DNA of 64,000 nt, from NCBI RefSeq assembly GCF_011682065.1, contig NZ_VUYU01000003.1, forward strand, positions 1-64,000. The letters are read 5' to 3'. Below, piece by piece: positions 45,119-54,066 of the stretch. The notes under the pieces were generated by a model. The model made no database searches. It saw nothing but the letters and a program-made list of their open reading frames with translations, and was not told where the DNA came from. The position numbers and the translations under genes were made by a program. This stretch comes from Massilia rubra. Its GTDB lineage: Bacteria > Pseudomonadota > Gammaproteobacteria > Burkholderiales > Burkholderiaceae_D. The number at the start of each line of letters is the position of its first letter. Within the stretch, counting starts at the first letter, position 1.

Positions 45119-45714
45119 CGCCTGCCAAAAAAAGTCAGCCCTCGCTAACCCGGGAAACCATCCTCGGCGCAGCAATCGGCCTGTTTCAACAGCGCGGATT
45201 CAGCGGCCTCGGCATGCGTCAGATCGCCGACTGCCTGCAAATCAAGGCACCGAGCCTGTACCACCATTTCAGCTCGAAAGAAGACCTGGCCCGCCAGGCG
45301 CTGCAACTGTATCGGGAGGACCAAGCCGCCCGCTTGCTCGCCATCGAGGCAACAGGCGACTTTAAAGAGCAGCTTCGGATGTATGCGGAGCTGTTTGCCG
45401 CAATGTTGAACGATGGCAGCCGTCCCTGCATGTACTTGATGATGGTGCGCGAACCGTCGTTTCAGGAGCCCGCCTGCATTGACGAGTTGCGCCTGTTTGT
45501 GAAGCAAAATGTCGATTGGCTGGAGGGCATCTTGCGCACTGGCAAAGACCTGTTACGTGTGCCGGCCGGCGTCAGCGAGCGCGATCTCGCAGAGACGATC
45601 TTTGCGGCTTTCGAAGGGGCTATGGCAGTGTCCCTGGTCGATCCAATGCCATCCGTGACATTTCGGGAAAGAGCGAACAAGTTCCTCAAGCTCGTGATCA
45701 ACACCACGACCTGA
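45115..45714 (+). CDS. TetR/AcrR family transcriptional regulator
   Basis: 199-aa regulator starting at TTG 45115, which overlaps the cupin stop (TTGA). The N-terminal helix-turn-helix (RETILGAAIGLFQQRGFSGLGMRQIADCLQIKAPSLYHHFSSKEDL) is complete. The C-terminal ligand-binding domain resembles the TetR_C subgroup that senses small hydrophobics. Later in-frame start codons would remove the start of the HTH. It probably represses the cupin-tetR operon through the palindrome between the -35 and -10 boxes. Confidence 0.9.
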   Translation: MTPAKKSQPSLTRETILGAAIGLFQQRGFSGLGMRQIADCLQIKAPSLYHHFSSKEDLARQALQLYREDQAARLLAIEATGDFKEQLRMYAELFAAMLNDGSRPCMYLMMVREPSFQEPACIDELRLFVKQNVDWLEGILRTGKDLLRVPAGVSERDLAETIFAAFEGAMAVSLVDPMPSVTFRERANKFLKLVINTTT

Positions 45715-45974
45715 GAACGGGCGGAGCGTCCCTTCTGGAATCGTTCCGCCGCCGACCCGCCTGGGCTGGCGTCGGATCACGCATTGACAGGTGTTGCATT
45801 CGCAGCAGTCAGGCGCAATTCCTCGGCGATAGTTACCTTTTGTTAAACATATATTCTATAATGTAATTACTTTCCCGTTTGGATGCTGCGGTTTTCCCAG
45901 GCGCCCGAGCAATCCACTGCCTCCGATCCCACCGTGCCGCGCTGCGGCAACGTATCGACCAATCACTGTCAAAC

Positions 45975-47060
45975 ATGAACTCCACGCTCCGCTCGTTCCT
46001 CCTGCCCCTTTTCGTGACCGCGCTCGCCGCCGCCAGCCCTTCCTTCGCCCAGGACAGCTCCCAGGCAAGCACGCCTGCCGCCGCCGCGCAGCCTGCCGCA
46101 ACACCGGCGCTGCCACGCGAACGGGCGTATGCCTCCAAGGGTCCCGTGTCGCTGTACGTCAATACCTACGGCGACGAACTGACGTATTTGCGGATCGTGC
46201 ACCGCTCGCATGTGGTTGGCGGCAACGTCGGGCGAATGGCGCTTTCCCTGCTTGGTACGGGCGGACAGACGCACAACAAGGAAGATTTTCTGGGCGACGC
46301 CGTGACGGATACCCGCAAACCGCTCAACCTGGTCAGCCCCATGCTGCTGGACTTGCCCAAAGCGCTCGACGAGAAATTCGTTGCCGTGCTGGCCGAGAAC
46401 GAGGGCAGCGGCGCCGCAGCACGCAAAAATGGCATGACCATCACGCCCTTGGGCTGGCAACTGCTGTACCACGAGCTCATGGCCGGTACGGAACGTGAAG
46501 ACGAGTATGTGCTGCGTTTCGCTGCCCGTTTCAGCAAGCGCCCCGAAGGCGCGACAGACAGCTTCTTCCGCAAAGTGCAAGACACCGTCCGCTCGTGCGC
46601 ATATGTCTCCAAGCCACGCAAGCTGAGCGCATGGAAAGCGAATGACTACGAAGCCGTCGCGGCCGAACAAAAGCTGGCGACCCAGTCGTGTATCGATAGC
46701 ATAACGTCCGAACTGCCGGGATGGTTGGGGATCGATACGAGCTCCAAAATCAAATCGGCCAAGCTCAATTGCCAGACCGAGATGAACCTGTGCGTTGCGG
46801 AAGCCGATACCACGGCCGATCCGAAAGCGGCCAAAGTCGAATGCAAGGTGGAATACAAGCAGTGCGTCAGCGAGGACGTCAAACCGCTGGTCGACAGCAC
46901 GCCGATCGGCGCATGCAAAGCCACGTTCGCCACCTGCAAGGCAGCGGTCATCGACAAGGCCCGCGCTATCAATCCCGGCGTGAAACCGGAAAAATCGGAA
47001 TATCTGCCGTGCACGACCGAGCTCAAGGCATGCGTCAAAACCGTCAAGGACGCCCGATAA
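45975..47060 (+). CDS. exported protein with four C-x6-C motifs
   Basis: 361-aa secreted or periplasmic protein. The signal peptide ends at PSFAQ. The middle region has no family I recognise (SLYVNTYGDELTYLRIVHRS, ...TPLGWQLLYHELMAG). The last ~100 residues repeat a helical hairpin pattern with CQTEMNLC, CKVEYKQC, CKATFATC and CTTELKAC, each two cysteines six residues apart, likely disulfide-stapled helices. A terminator follows at 47097. It is a single gene. Confidence 0.8.
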   Translation: MNSTLRSFLLPLFVTALAAASPSFAQDSSQASTPAAAAQPAATPALPRERAYASKGPVSLYVNTYGDELTYLRIVHRSHVVGGNVGRMALSLLGTGGQTHNKEDFLGDAVTDTRKPLNLVSPMLLDLPKALDEKFVAVLAENEGSGAAARKNGMTITPLGWQLLYHELMAGTEREDEYVLRFAARFSKRPEGATDSFFRKVQDTVRSCAYVSKPRKLSAWKANDYEAVAAEQKLATQSCIDSITSELPGWLGIDTSSKIKSAKLNCQTEMNLCVAEADTTADPKAAKVECKVEYKQCVSEDVKPLVDSTPIGACKATFATCKAAVIDKARAINPGVKPEKSEYLPCTTELKACVKTVKDAR

Positions 47061-47096
47061 GTCCTCCAGCGCGGTAATTCGCGCATCGGCACCACC

Positions 47097-47123
47097 AAAA
47101 ACCAGGCCCCGCGCCTGGTTTTT
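47097..47123 (+). terminator. rho-independent terminator
   Basis: AAAAACCAGGC and GCCTGGTTTTT form an 11-bp stem around a 5-base loop, ending in a T run, 36 bases after the stop of the CX6C protein gene. Confidence 0.88.
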
Positions 47124-47312
47124 GCATTCATGCCCCAGAACGCCATCGCGCAGTTGCGCCATCAAATGATTTATACTGCCGCGCAGCATAAATTCAGGCC
47201 TTGCGCAGATTCAGGCCTTATACAGCATACAATCCCGGTTCCGGCCCTGCGGCTCACTAGCCCGGCCAACCACATCAGTCCGACATACAGCCGGCATACT
47301 CAGGAGTAATTG

Positions 47313-47921
47313 ATGATCGACTCGTCGCCGAATTCGAATCACCCGTCCCACGATAACAACCCGCCTTCTTTCCTGCGCCGTATTCCGATCGCTTTCGGCG
47401 CCTTCTTCGGCGCGCTGTCGGACGGCGGCTTCGCCGGCCGCATCGAGCTGGTGCGTGATGGCATGCCCGTGCCAACGCCCGCCCCTGTCCCAGTCGCCCC
47501 GGTGGCCGCCGCACCAGCGCCAGCGCCAAAACCAGCCGCCCCAACGCCAGACACCGCCCTGCAGCTGTTGTCCCTGCTTCAGCGCGATGCGCGCCTGATC
47601 GACTTTACCCAGGAAAACCTGAGCGGCTTCTCGGACGCCGACATCGGCGCCGCCGCGCGCGTAGTGCATGAGGGCTGCGCCAAGGTGCTGCGCGAACACT
47701 TCACCATCGTCCCCGTGCGCGACGAAGCCGAAGGCAGCCGCGTCACCCTGAACGAGGGCTTCGACGCCCGCGCCGTGCGCCTGACCGGCAATGTGGTCGG
47801 CAAGGCCCCGTTTAACGGCAGCATCAGCCATCGCGGCTGGCGCGCGGCCGACGTGCGCCTGCCCACCCTGGCCGCCGGCCACGACGCCACCGTGCTGGCC
47901 CAGGCGGAGGTGGAACTGTGA
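47313..47921 (+). CDS. DUF2760 domain protein
   Basis: 202-aa protein. A short N-terminus (FLRRIPIAFGAFFGALSDG), an Ala/Pro-rich linker and a C-terminal DUF2760 domain (LQLLSLLQRDARLIDFTQE, later YXX-type GNVVGKAPFNGSISHRGW) are visible. DUF2760 genes are found next to divergent Hsp70 genes, as here. ATG 47313 has AGGAG upstream. The stop overlaps the next gene's GTG start (GTGA). The function is unknown, probably linked to the chaperones. Confidence 0.85.
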   Translation: MIDSSPNSNHPSHDNNPPSFLRRIPIAFGAFFGALSDGGFAGRIELVRDGMPVPTPAPVPVAPVAAAPAPAPKPAAPTPDTALQLLSLLQRDARLIDFTQENLSGFSDADIGAAARVVHEGCAKVLREHFTIVPVRDEAEGSRVTLNEGFDARAVRLTGNVVGKAPFNGSISHRGWRAADVRLPTLAAGHDATVLAQAEVEL

Positions 47922-49759
47922 GCAACGCCTACTTCTCGATCGGCATCGATCTCGGCACCACCCACTGCGCCCTGGCCTATGTGGACCTGACCGCCAGCGA
48001 TGGCGAAAAGACTTCCCACGGCGTCCTTGAGATTCCGCAACTGGTCGATGCCGGCGCGGTTGGCAACAGCCACCTGCTGCCCTCCTTCCTGTACATGCCG
48101 CACGGCGATGAATTGCCGCCCGGTGCGCTGAACCTGCCATGGACCAGCAGCCAGGACTACGCCGTCGGCGAATTTGCCCGCGCGCGTGGCGCCCAGACCC
48201 CGATCCGCTTGGTGTCGAGCGCTAAAAGCTGGCTGTGCCACCCGGGCGTGGACCGCCGCGCGGCCATTTTGCCGAGCGACGCGCCGCCGGAAGTGACCAG
48301 GCTCTCGCCGCTGGAAGCGTCCACCCGCTACCTGGCGCACCTGCGCAACGCGTGGAACGCGGCCCATCCGGAAGCGCCGTTCGACGAGCAAGACATCACC
48401 GTCACCATCCCGGCCTCGTTCGACCCGGCCGCGCGCGAGCTGACGGTGGAAGCGGCCAAGGCCGCCGGTTACGTCAACCTGACCCTGCTGGAAGAGCCGC
48501 AAGCGGCGCTCTACAACTGGATCCAGAACAGCGGCGGACGCTGGCGCAAGGACGCCAAGCCGGGCGACATCATCCTCGTCATCGACGTGGGCGGCGGCAC
48601 CAGCGACTTTTCGCTGGTCACCGTCCTCGAGCGCGAAGGCAACCTGGAACTGCACCGCATCGCCGTGGGCGACCACATCCTGCTCGGCGGCGACAATATG
48701 GACCTGGCGCTGGCGCACCTGGTGGCGCGCAAGGTCGCCGCCACCGGCGCCCAGCTGGACGCCTGGCAAATGCGCGCGCTGGCCTATGCTTGCCGCGCCG
48801 CCAAGGAAAACCTGCTCAGCGATGCCACCCTGGCCACCCAGCCAATCGTCGTGCCGAGCCGCGGCTCCAAGCTGATCGGCGGTTCGATCCGCACCGAGCT
48901 GACCCAGGAAGAAGTGCGCGCCACCATCCTCGAAGGTTTCTTCCCGCAGGTGGAAGCGGCCGCGCGCCCGGTCAGCCGTCCGCGCGGCGGCCTGGTCCAA
49001 CTGGGCCTGCCGTATGCGCAGGATGCCGGCGTCACCCGTCACCTCGCCGCCCTGCTGGGACGCCAGGCCGGCGCCACGGCCGAGCTGGAAGGCTTCGCCG
49101 GCACGGTCAGCGAAACCGCCAGCTTCCTGCACCCGACCGCCGTGCTGTTCAACGGCGGCGTGTTCAAGTCGGATGTATTGGCCGAACGCACCCTCACCAC
49201 CCTCAATGACTGGCTGGCCGGCGAAGGCGCGCAGCCTGCGCGCATGCTCACCGGCGCCGACCTCGACCTGGCCGTGGCGCGTGGCGCCGCCTACTACGGC
49301 TACGTGCGTCGCGGCAAGGGCATCCGCATCCGTGGCGGCACCGCGCGCGCCTATTACGTCGCGATCGAATCGTCGATGCCGGCCGTGCCCGGTTTCGAAC
49401 CACCGATCCAGCTGCTGTGCGTGGCCCCGTTCGGCATGGAAGAAGGCATCGAAGCCCAGCTCAAGACCCAGCAGTTCGGACTGGTGGTCGGGCACGCCAT
49501 CACCTTGCGCTTCTTCGGCTCGTCGGTACGGCGCCAGGACCGCCTGGGCGACCTGCTCGACTTCTGGCATCCGGATGAAATGCAGGAAGTCGGCGAAATC
49601 CAGGCCACCCTGCCTGCCGAAGGCCGCCAGGCCGGCGACGTGGTCGCCGTGACCCTGGCCGCGGTCGCCACCGATACCGGCACCCTGGAACTGGTGGCGC
49701 AAGCCGTCCAGGGCGAGGAGCGCTGGAAGGTGGAGTTCGACGTGCGCGGCAACAACTAG
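47918..49759 (+). CDS. divergent Hsp70-family protein
   Basis: 613-aa actin-fold ATPase. The phosphate-1 motif GIDLGTTHCALAYVD, phosphate-2 motif IDVGGGTSDFSLV and adenosine-side motif LFNGGVFKS are present, but the substrate-binding domain is short and unlike DnaK (C-terminal ~100 residues, beta strands). GTG 47918 is coupled to the DUF2760 stop. No DnaJ or GrpE gene is near. It probably acts as part of the three-gene operon with the next Hsp70. Confidence 0.9.
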   Translation: MSNAYFSIGIDLGTTHCALAYVDLTASDGEKTSHGVLEIPQLVDAGAVGNSHLLPSFLYMPHGDELPPGALNLPWTSSQDYAVGEFARARGAQTPIRLVSSAKSWLCHPGVDRRAAILPSDAPPEVTRLSPLEASTRYLAHLRNAWNAAHPEAPFDEQDITVTIPASFDPAARELTVEAAKAAGYVNLTLLEEPQAALYNWIQNSGGRWRKDAKPGDIILVIDVGGGTSDFSLVTVLEREGNLELHRIAVGDHILLGGDNMDLALAHLVARKVAATGAQLDAWQMRALAYACRAAKENLLSDATLATQPIVVPSRGSKLIGGSIRTELTQEEVRATILEGFFPQVEAAARPVSRPRGGLVQLGLPYAQDAGVTRHLAALLGRQAGATAELEGFAGTVSETASFLHPTAVLFNGGVFKSDVLAERTLTTLNDWLAGEGAQPARMLTGADLDLAVARGAAYYGYVRRGKGIRIRGGTARAYYVAIESSMPAVPGFEPPIQLLCVAPFGMEEGIEAQLKTQQFGLVVGHAITLRFFGSSVRRQDRLGDLLDFWHPDEMQEVGEIQATLPAEGRQAGDVVAVTLAAVATDTGTLELVAQAVQGEERWKVEFDVRGNN

Positions 49760-49767
49760 GGCACGAG

Positions 49768-52581
49768 GTGGCGCGCCAGTACATCGTCGGCATCGACCTC
49801 GGGACCACCAATACGGTGGTCGCGTATGCGCCTGTCGATGCGCCTGAGGGGCGCGCCGCCATTACCTTGTTTGAAATCGAGCAACTGGTAGCGCCGGGGC
49901 AAGTCGCCGCCCTGCCGCTGCTGCCCTCGGTACGCTACCATCCGGCGGACGGCGAATTGCCGGCGGCCGATCTGCGGCTGCCATGGGCACCAGATGCTGC
50001 CGAGGCGCAGCCGGTCGTGTTCGGCCAGCTGGCGCGCCGGCTCGGGGCGCAAGTGCCGGGACGCATGGTGGCCAGCGCCAAAAGCTGGCTGTCGCACACG
50101 GCGGTCGACCGCCTGGCGCCGATTTTGCCATGGGGCGCCGCGCCCGATGTGGCCAAGGTGTCGCCAGTGGCGGCCAGCGCCAGTTACCTGGCTTATCTTC
50201 GCTCATCCTGGAACCACAAGTTTCCCAATCACCCTCTGGAACAGCAGGACCTGGTGCTGACGGTCCCGGCCTCCTTCGACGAAGGCGCGCGTGCGCTGAC
50301 CCTCGCCGCGGCGCGCCAGGCCGGGCTGCACCAACTGCGCCTGCTGGAAGAGCCGCAGGCCGTGTTCTACGACTGGCTGTTCCGCCATCGCGGCGAGCTG
50401 GCGGGCGAACTGGCGCACACGCGCATGGTGCTGGTGTGCGACGTCGGCGGCGGCACCACCGACCTGAGCCTCATCAAAGTCGCGTTGCAAGATGGCCAGC
50501 CGCACCTGACGCGCATCGGCGTGGGCAACCACGTCATGCTCGGCGGCGACAATATGGACCTGGCGCTGGCCCATGTGACGGAAGCGAAAATGGCGCAGAT
50601 GGCGGGCACGGAGCAAGCGCGCCTTTCCTCCGGCGCCCTGTCGCAGCTGATGGAACGCTGCCGCGCCGCCAAGGAACAATTGCTGGCGGCCGATGCGCCC
50701 GAGCAGGCCCAGGTGACCTTGCTCGGCAGCGGGTCGCGCATGATCGGCGGCATGCGTTCGGTGTCGCTGACCAAAGAGGAAGTCGGCAGCGTCATCGTCG
50801 ATGGCTTTTTCCCGCTGGTGGCCTCCACCGAGCGGGTGCAACAGGCGCGCGCCGGCATCGTCGAGTTCGGTTTACCGTACGCGCGCGATGCGGCCGTCAC
50901 CCGTCACATCGCCGACTTTTTGCAGCAGCACGCCAGTGCCCTGCAAGCGGCGCAGGAAGACGGCACGGCCATGCCCGATACCTTGTTGCTCAACGGCGGC
51001 GTGTTCCGCGCCGCGGCGCTGGTGCAACGCTTGCAGGAAACCCTGGGCCACTGGCGCGGGGCGCCCCTGCGCCTGCTGCACAACGACAATCCCGACGTGG
51101 CCGTTGCGCGTGGCGCGGTGGCGTACGCGCTGGCGTTGCAAGGCCAGGCGCCGCGCATCGACGCCGGCGCGGCGCGCAGCTATTTCCTGGTGCTGGACGA
51201 CGCGAAAGGGCCGAAGCGCGGCATCTGCATCCTGCCGCGCGGCAGCGAAAGCGGCCGTGAAATCCTGCTTGCGGACCGTACCTTCGCCTTGCGCCTGGGG
51301 CAACCGGTGCGCTTTCATGTGATGACCTCGAACGCCGACGGCGCCGATGCCCCGCCCTTGCCCGGCGAACTGGTCGAGCTCGACGATCCGAAGTACGAGC
51401 GCCTGCCGCCGATTGCGACGGTGTTGCAAGGCGCCGCGTCCGCAGGCAACAAGCAAGAGACGGCCGTACAGCTGGCCACCGCGCTGACCGAGGTCGGCAC
51501 CTTGGAAATGCACTGCGTCAACCTGACCGATGCCAGCCAGCGCTGGTTGCTGGAATTCGACCTGCGCCACGACAACGCCGATGGCGCGGGCGACAAGCCG
51601 GCGGGAGCGCCCTCGCCGCAAGTGGCGGCCGCGTTTGAGAAGATCGACCGCATCTTCGGCAAGAAAGCGCAACAGGTGACGGCGAAGGAAGTCAAGCAAC
51701 TGCGCGCGCAGCTGGAACAACTGCTGGGCGAGCGCGAGCAATGGCCGACATCCCTGCTGCGCCAGCTGTTCGACGCCCTGTGGCAACGCGCGCGCGGGCG
51801 GCACCGGTCCACCGAGCATGAACGCGTGTGGCTGAACCTGGCCGGCTACTGCCTGCGTCCCGGCTTCGGCCATGCGCTCGACGACTGGCGCCTGGAGCAA
51901 TTGTGGACCCTGTTCGAGTCCGGCGTACGCCATGCCGACGACAAACAGGCGCGCGCCGAATGGTGGACCCTGTGGCGCCGCGTCGCGGGCGGGCTGGGCG
52001 CTACCGAACAGCTGCGCCTGCTCGACGATTTCGCCTTCAACCTGCAAACCAATAAAGAAGGCGGCGATACGAGCGCCACCGTGGTGGCCGGCAGCGACGA
52101 CGACATGCTGCGCCTGGGCGCCTCGCTCGAACGCATTCCGGTCGAGTACAAGGCCGAAATCGGCGGCTGGCTGCTCGAGCGCATACAGGCGGCGCCAGCC
52201 GTGCCGGCCAAGGACAACACCAGCGCCAGCCGCTACCTGTGGGCGCTGGGCCGCATCGGCGCGCGCCAGCCCTTCCACGGCAGCACGCACGACGTGGTGC
52301 CGACCGAGGTGGTGGAAGGCTGGCTCGACGCCATCCTGGCGCTCGACTGGAAAAAGGTCGAGTCGGCCGCCTTTGCCGCCGTGCATCTTGCGCGCATGAC
52401 CGACGACCGTGCGCGCGACTTGCCGCTGGCCTTGCGCGAACGGATCGTGCAGCGCCTGCTGGCGATCAACGCGCCGCCGGCGACGATGACCATGGTGCAG
52501 CAGGTGGTGCAGCTCGACCAGGCGACCGAGCGCTGGATTCTGGGCGAATCGCTACCGCCGGGGCTCAAGCTGATTGCCTGA
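49768..52581 (+). CDS. Hsp70-family protein with C-terminal DUF3731-type extension
   Basis: 937-aa protein starting at GTG 49768. It has an Hsp70 ATPase fold (GIDLGTTNTVVAY, CDVGGGTTDLSLI, LLNGGVFRA), a short beta region around residues 470-610 and a long helical C-terminal part (from KIDRIFGKKAQQ... onward) that matches DUF3731-type extensions of bacterial Hsp70 relatives. It lies 8 bases after the first Hsp70 gene. The two ATPases share strong similarity (for example GGDNMDLALAH in both), indicating an old duplication. Confidence 0.9.
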   Translation: MARQYIVGIDLGTTNTVVAYAPVDAPEGRAAITLFEIEQLVAPGQVAALPLLPSVRYHPADGELPAADLRLPWAPDAAEAQPVVFGQLARRLGAQVPGRMVASAKSWLSHTAVDRLAPILPWGAAPDVAKVSPVAASASYLAYLRSSWNHKFPNHPLEQQDLVLTVPASFDEGARALTLAAARQAGLHQLRLLEEPQAVFYDWLFRHRGELAGELAHTRMVLVCDVGGGTTDLSLIKVALQDGQPHLTRIGVGNHVMLGGDNMDLALAHVTEAKMAQMAGTEQARLSSGALSQLMERCRAAKEQLLAADAPEQAQVTLLGSGSRMIGGMRSVSLTKEEVGSVIVDGFFPLVASTERVQQARAGIVEFGLPYARDAAVTRHIADFLQQHASALQAAQEDGTAMPDTLLLNGGVFRAAALVQRLQETLGHWRGAPLRLLHNDNPDVAVARGAVAYALALQGQAPRIDAGAARSYFLVLDDAKGPKRGICILPRGSESGREILLADRTFALRLGQPVRFHVMTSNADGADAPPLPGELVELDDPKYERLPPIATVLQGAASAGNKQETAVQLATALTEVGTLEMHCVNLTDASQRWLLEFDLRHDNADGAGDKPAGAPSPQVAAAFEKIDRIFGKKAQQVTAKEVKQLRAQLEQLLGEREQWPTSLLRQLFDALWQRARGRHRSTEHERVWLNLAGYCLRPGFGHALDDWRLEQLWTLFESGVRHADDKQARAEWWTLWRRVAGGLGATEQLRLLDDFAFNLQTNKEGGDTSATVVAGSDDDMLRLGASLERIPVEYKAEIGGWLLERIQAAPAVPAKDNTSASRYLWALGRIGARQPFHGSTHDVVPTEVVEGWLDAILALDWKKVESAAFAAVHLARMTDDRARDLPLALRERIVQRLLAINAPPATMTMVQQVVQLDQATERWILGESLPPGLKLIA

Positions 52582-52598
52582 GAGCGAGGGTACGCCTC

Positions 52599-52667
52599 AT
52601 GCTCGAGGTGCCCGAGCCGATCCTGCTTGAGAACGCCGTATATATCGACCCATCAAACAACACTTGA
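52599..52667 (+). CDS. 22-codon ORF after the Hsp70 operon (uncertain)
   Basis: ATG 52599 to TGA 52667 would encode MLEVPEPILLENAVYIDPSN plus two more residues. It starts 18 bases after the preceding stop with GAGGGT nearby. Composition is protein-like, but the length is too short to judge. Confidence 0.2.
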   Translation: MLEVPEPILLENAVYIDPSNNT

Positions 52668-52760
52668 GGCCGTTCCGCGCATATATATACATGCAGCGCG
52701 ACATCTTTTCTCATATTGCGCTACAGTAACCTCCCTTTGTCATTTTAGAAACATCACTAC

Positions 52761-53855
52761 ATGCACGCCGCCCGACTGCCCCTCCTCCTGACCACCCTCT
52801 TCATTTCCGCCGGCGTCGCCCAGGCCGGCGAGCTCGAGCAGCAAATGCTGCGCTGCTCCATGCTTGGCGACCCGAGCGCGCGCCTGGGATGTTTCGACAC
52901 GCTGACCAAGGCCGCGACGGCCGACACCGTTGCCGGTAATCCAACGCCGGACGCCACCGTCGCCGCCGACCCGGTCAAGAGGGCGGCAGCGGCCGCGACC
53001 GCCGCCGCCGAGCCAGCCAAGCCGATCCCGGCCGTGGCCTCCAACACCCCGGCGCCGCCGGAAACGCCGATTTCGCGCCTGGAGCAGTTGTGGGAGCTGA
53101 GCGATGCGTCGCGCCGCGGCACCTTTGCCGTGCGTCCGCACCGCGAAAATTATCTGTTGGTGGCCAATTACAGCACCTCGTCGAACGACGCGCCATACCG
53201 CGACTTTACCCCGGCCGGCCTGAAAACCAAGCGCGTCGAGCTGACCTATCAGCTCAGCCTGAAAATGAAGGCCGCCGAAAAAGTCGCCGGCTTGCCGGTC
53301 GATATCTGGCTCGGCTATACCCAGCAGAGTTTCTGGCAGGCGTACAACCGTTCGCAATCGAGCCCGTTCCGCGAAACGAACTACCAGCCTGAAGTCATGG
53401 CGGTGGTGCCGATCAATAAATCGTTCGGCGGGATGAACCTGCGCTTCGTCAATTTTGGTCTGATTCACCAGTCGAACGGCCAAACCTCGACCCTGTCGCG
53501 CAGCTGGAACCGCCTGTACACCGAAGTCGGTGTCGATAACGGCAATTTCGCGCTGACCGCGCGCCTGTGGCGCCGTCTGGATAACGCCAAATCCAACAAC
53601 GATAATCCGGACATCACCGATTACCTGGCGCGCGGCGACGTGCGTGCGAGTTATCGCAAGGATGGCTACGAGTATTCGATCATGGCGCGCCGGAATATGT
53701 CGACCGACCACGGCGCGATCCAGGCCGCGATTGCGTATCCGCTGGCAACCAACCTGAAGGGCTATGTACAGGCGTTTTCGGGCTACGGACAAAGCCTGAT
53801 CGACTATAACTATTCGCAGCGTTCGATCGGCGCCGGTTTTACCGTCGATTTCTGA
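52761..53855 (+). CDS. pldA: outer-membrane phospholipase A
   Basis: 364-aa outer-membrane beta-barrel lipase. The signal peptide ends at VAQAG, an Ala-rich linker follows, then a 12-strand PldA barrel. The active-site region NFGLIHQSNGQTSTLSRSWN holds catalytic His and Ser with the downstream Asn, and FWQAYN is the family marker. It hydrolyses phospholipids in the outer leaflet when the membrane is damaged. A terminator follows at once. The start ATG is 52761. Confidence 0.93.
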   Translation: MHAARLPLLLTTLFISAGVAQAGELEQQMLRCSMLGDPSARLGCFDTLTKAATADTVAGNPTPDATVAADPVKRAAAAATAAAEPAKPIPAVASNTPAPPETPISRLEQLWELSDASRRGTFAVRPHRENYLLVANYSTSSNDAPYRDFTPAGLKTKRVELTYQLSLKMKAAEKVAGLPVDIWLGYTQQSFWQAYNRSQSSPFRETNYQPEVMAVVPINKSFGGMNLRFVNFGLIHQSNGQTSTLSRSWNRLYTEVGVDNGNFALTARLWRRLDNAKSNNDNPDITDYLARGDVRASYRKDGYEYSIMARRNMSTDHGAIQAAIAYPLATNLKGYVQAFSGYGQSLIDYNYSQRSIGAGFTVDF

Positions 53856-53876
53856 TGCGCGCTTCGGTGATAGCAT

Positions 53877-53906
53877 AAAAAAAACGGCCTCGAAAGAGGC
53901 CGTTTT
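53877..53906. terminator. bidirectional rho-independent terminator
   Basis: AAAACGGCCTC-GAAA-GAGGCCGTTTT forms an 11-bp stem with a GAAA loop and A/T runs on both sides, 22 bases after the pldA stop. Confidence 0.9.
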
Positions 53907-53930
53907 CATGTGCGCCCAGCCGCCGTATGA

Positions 53931-54017
53931 AGCCGTCATTCCCGCGCAGGCGGGAATCCAAGGAATCTTGGCTGAGCGACGGTGCCTTGGATTCCCGCCT
54001 GCGCGGGAATGACGGCT
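53931..54017. repeat. dispersed inverted repeat, copy 3 (ATTCCC type)
   Basis: Perfect 33-base arms (AGCCGTCATTCCCGCGCAGG at the left) around a 21-base spacer. It differs from copies 1 and 2 by ATTCCC instead of GTTCCC. It lies between pldA and the PspA-like gene, next to the terminator. Confidence 0.85.
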
Positions 54018-54066
54018 ATTAAACTAACGGCTAAAGATATTACGGTCGGGCGCGGATGCTGCGATG

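Noticed and set aside
47579-52386. Long minus-strand frames opposite the Hsp70 genes
   Set aside because: They are His/Arg/Gly/Gln-rich shadows caused by GC-rich codon bias of the plus-strand genes.
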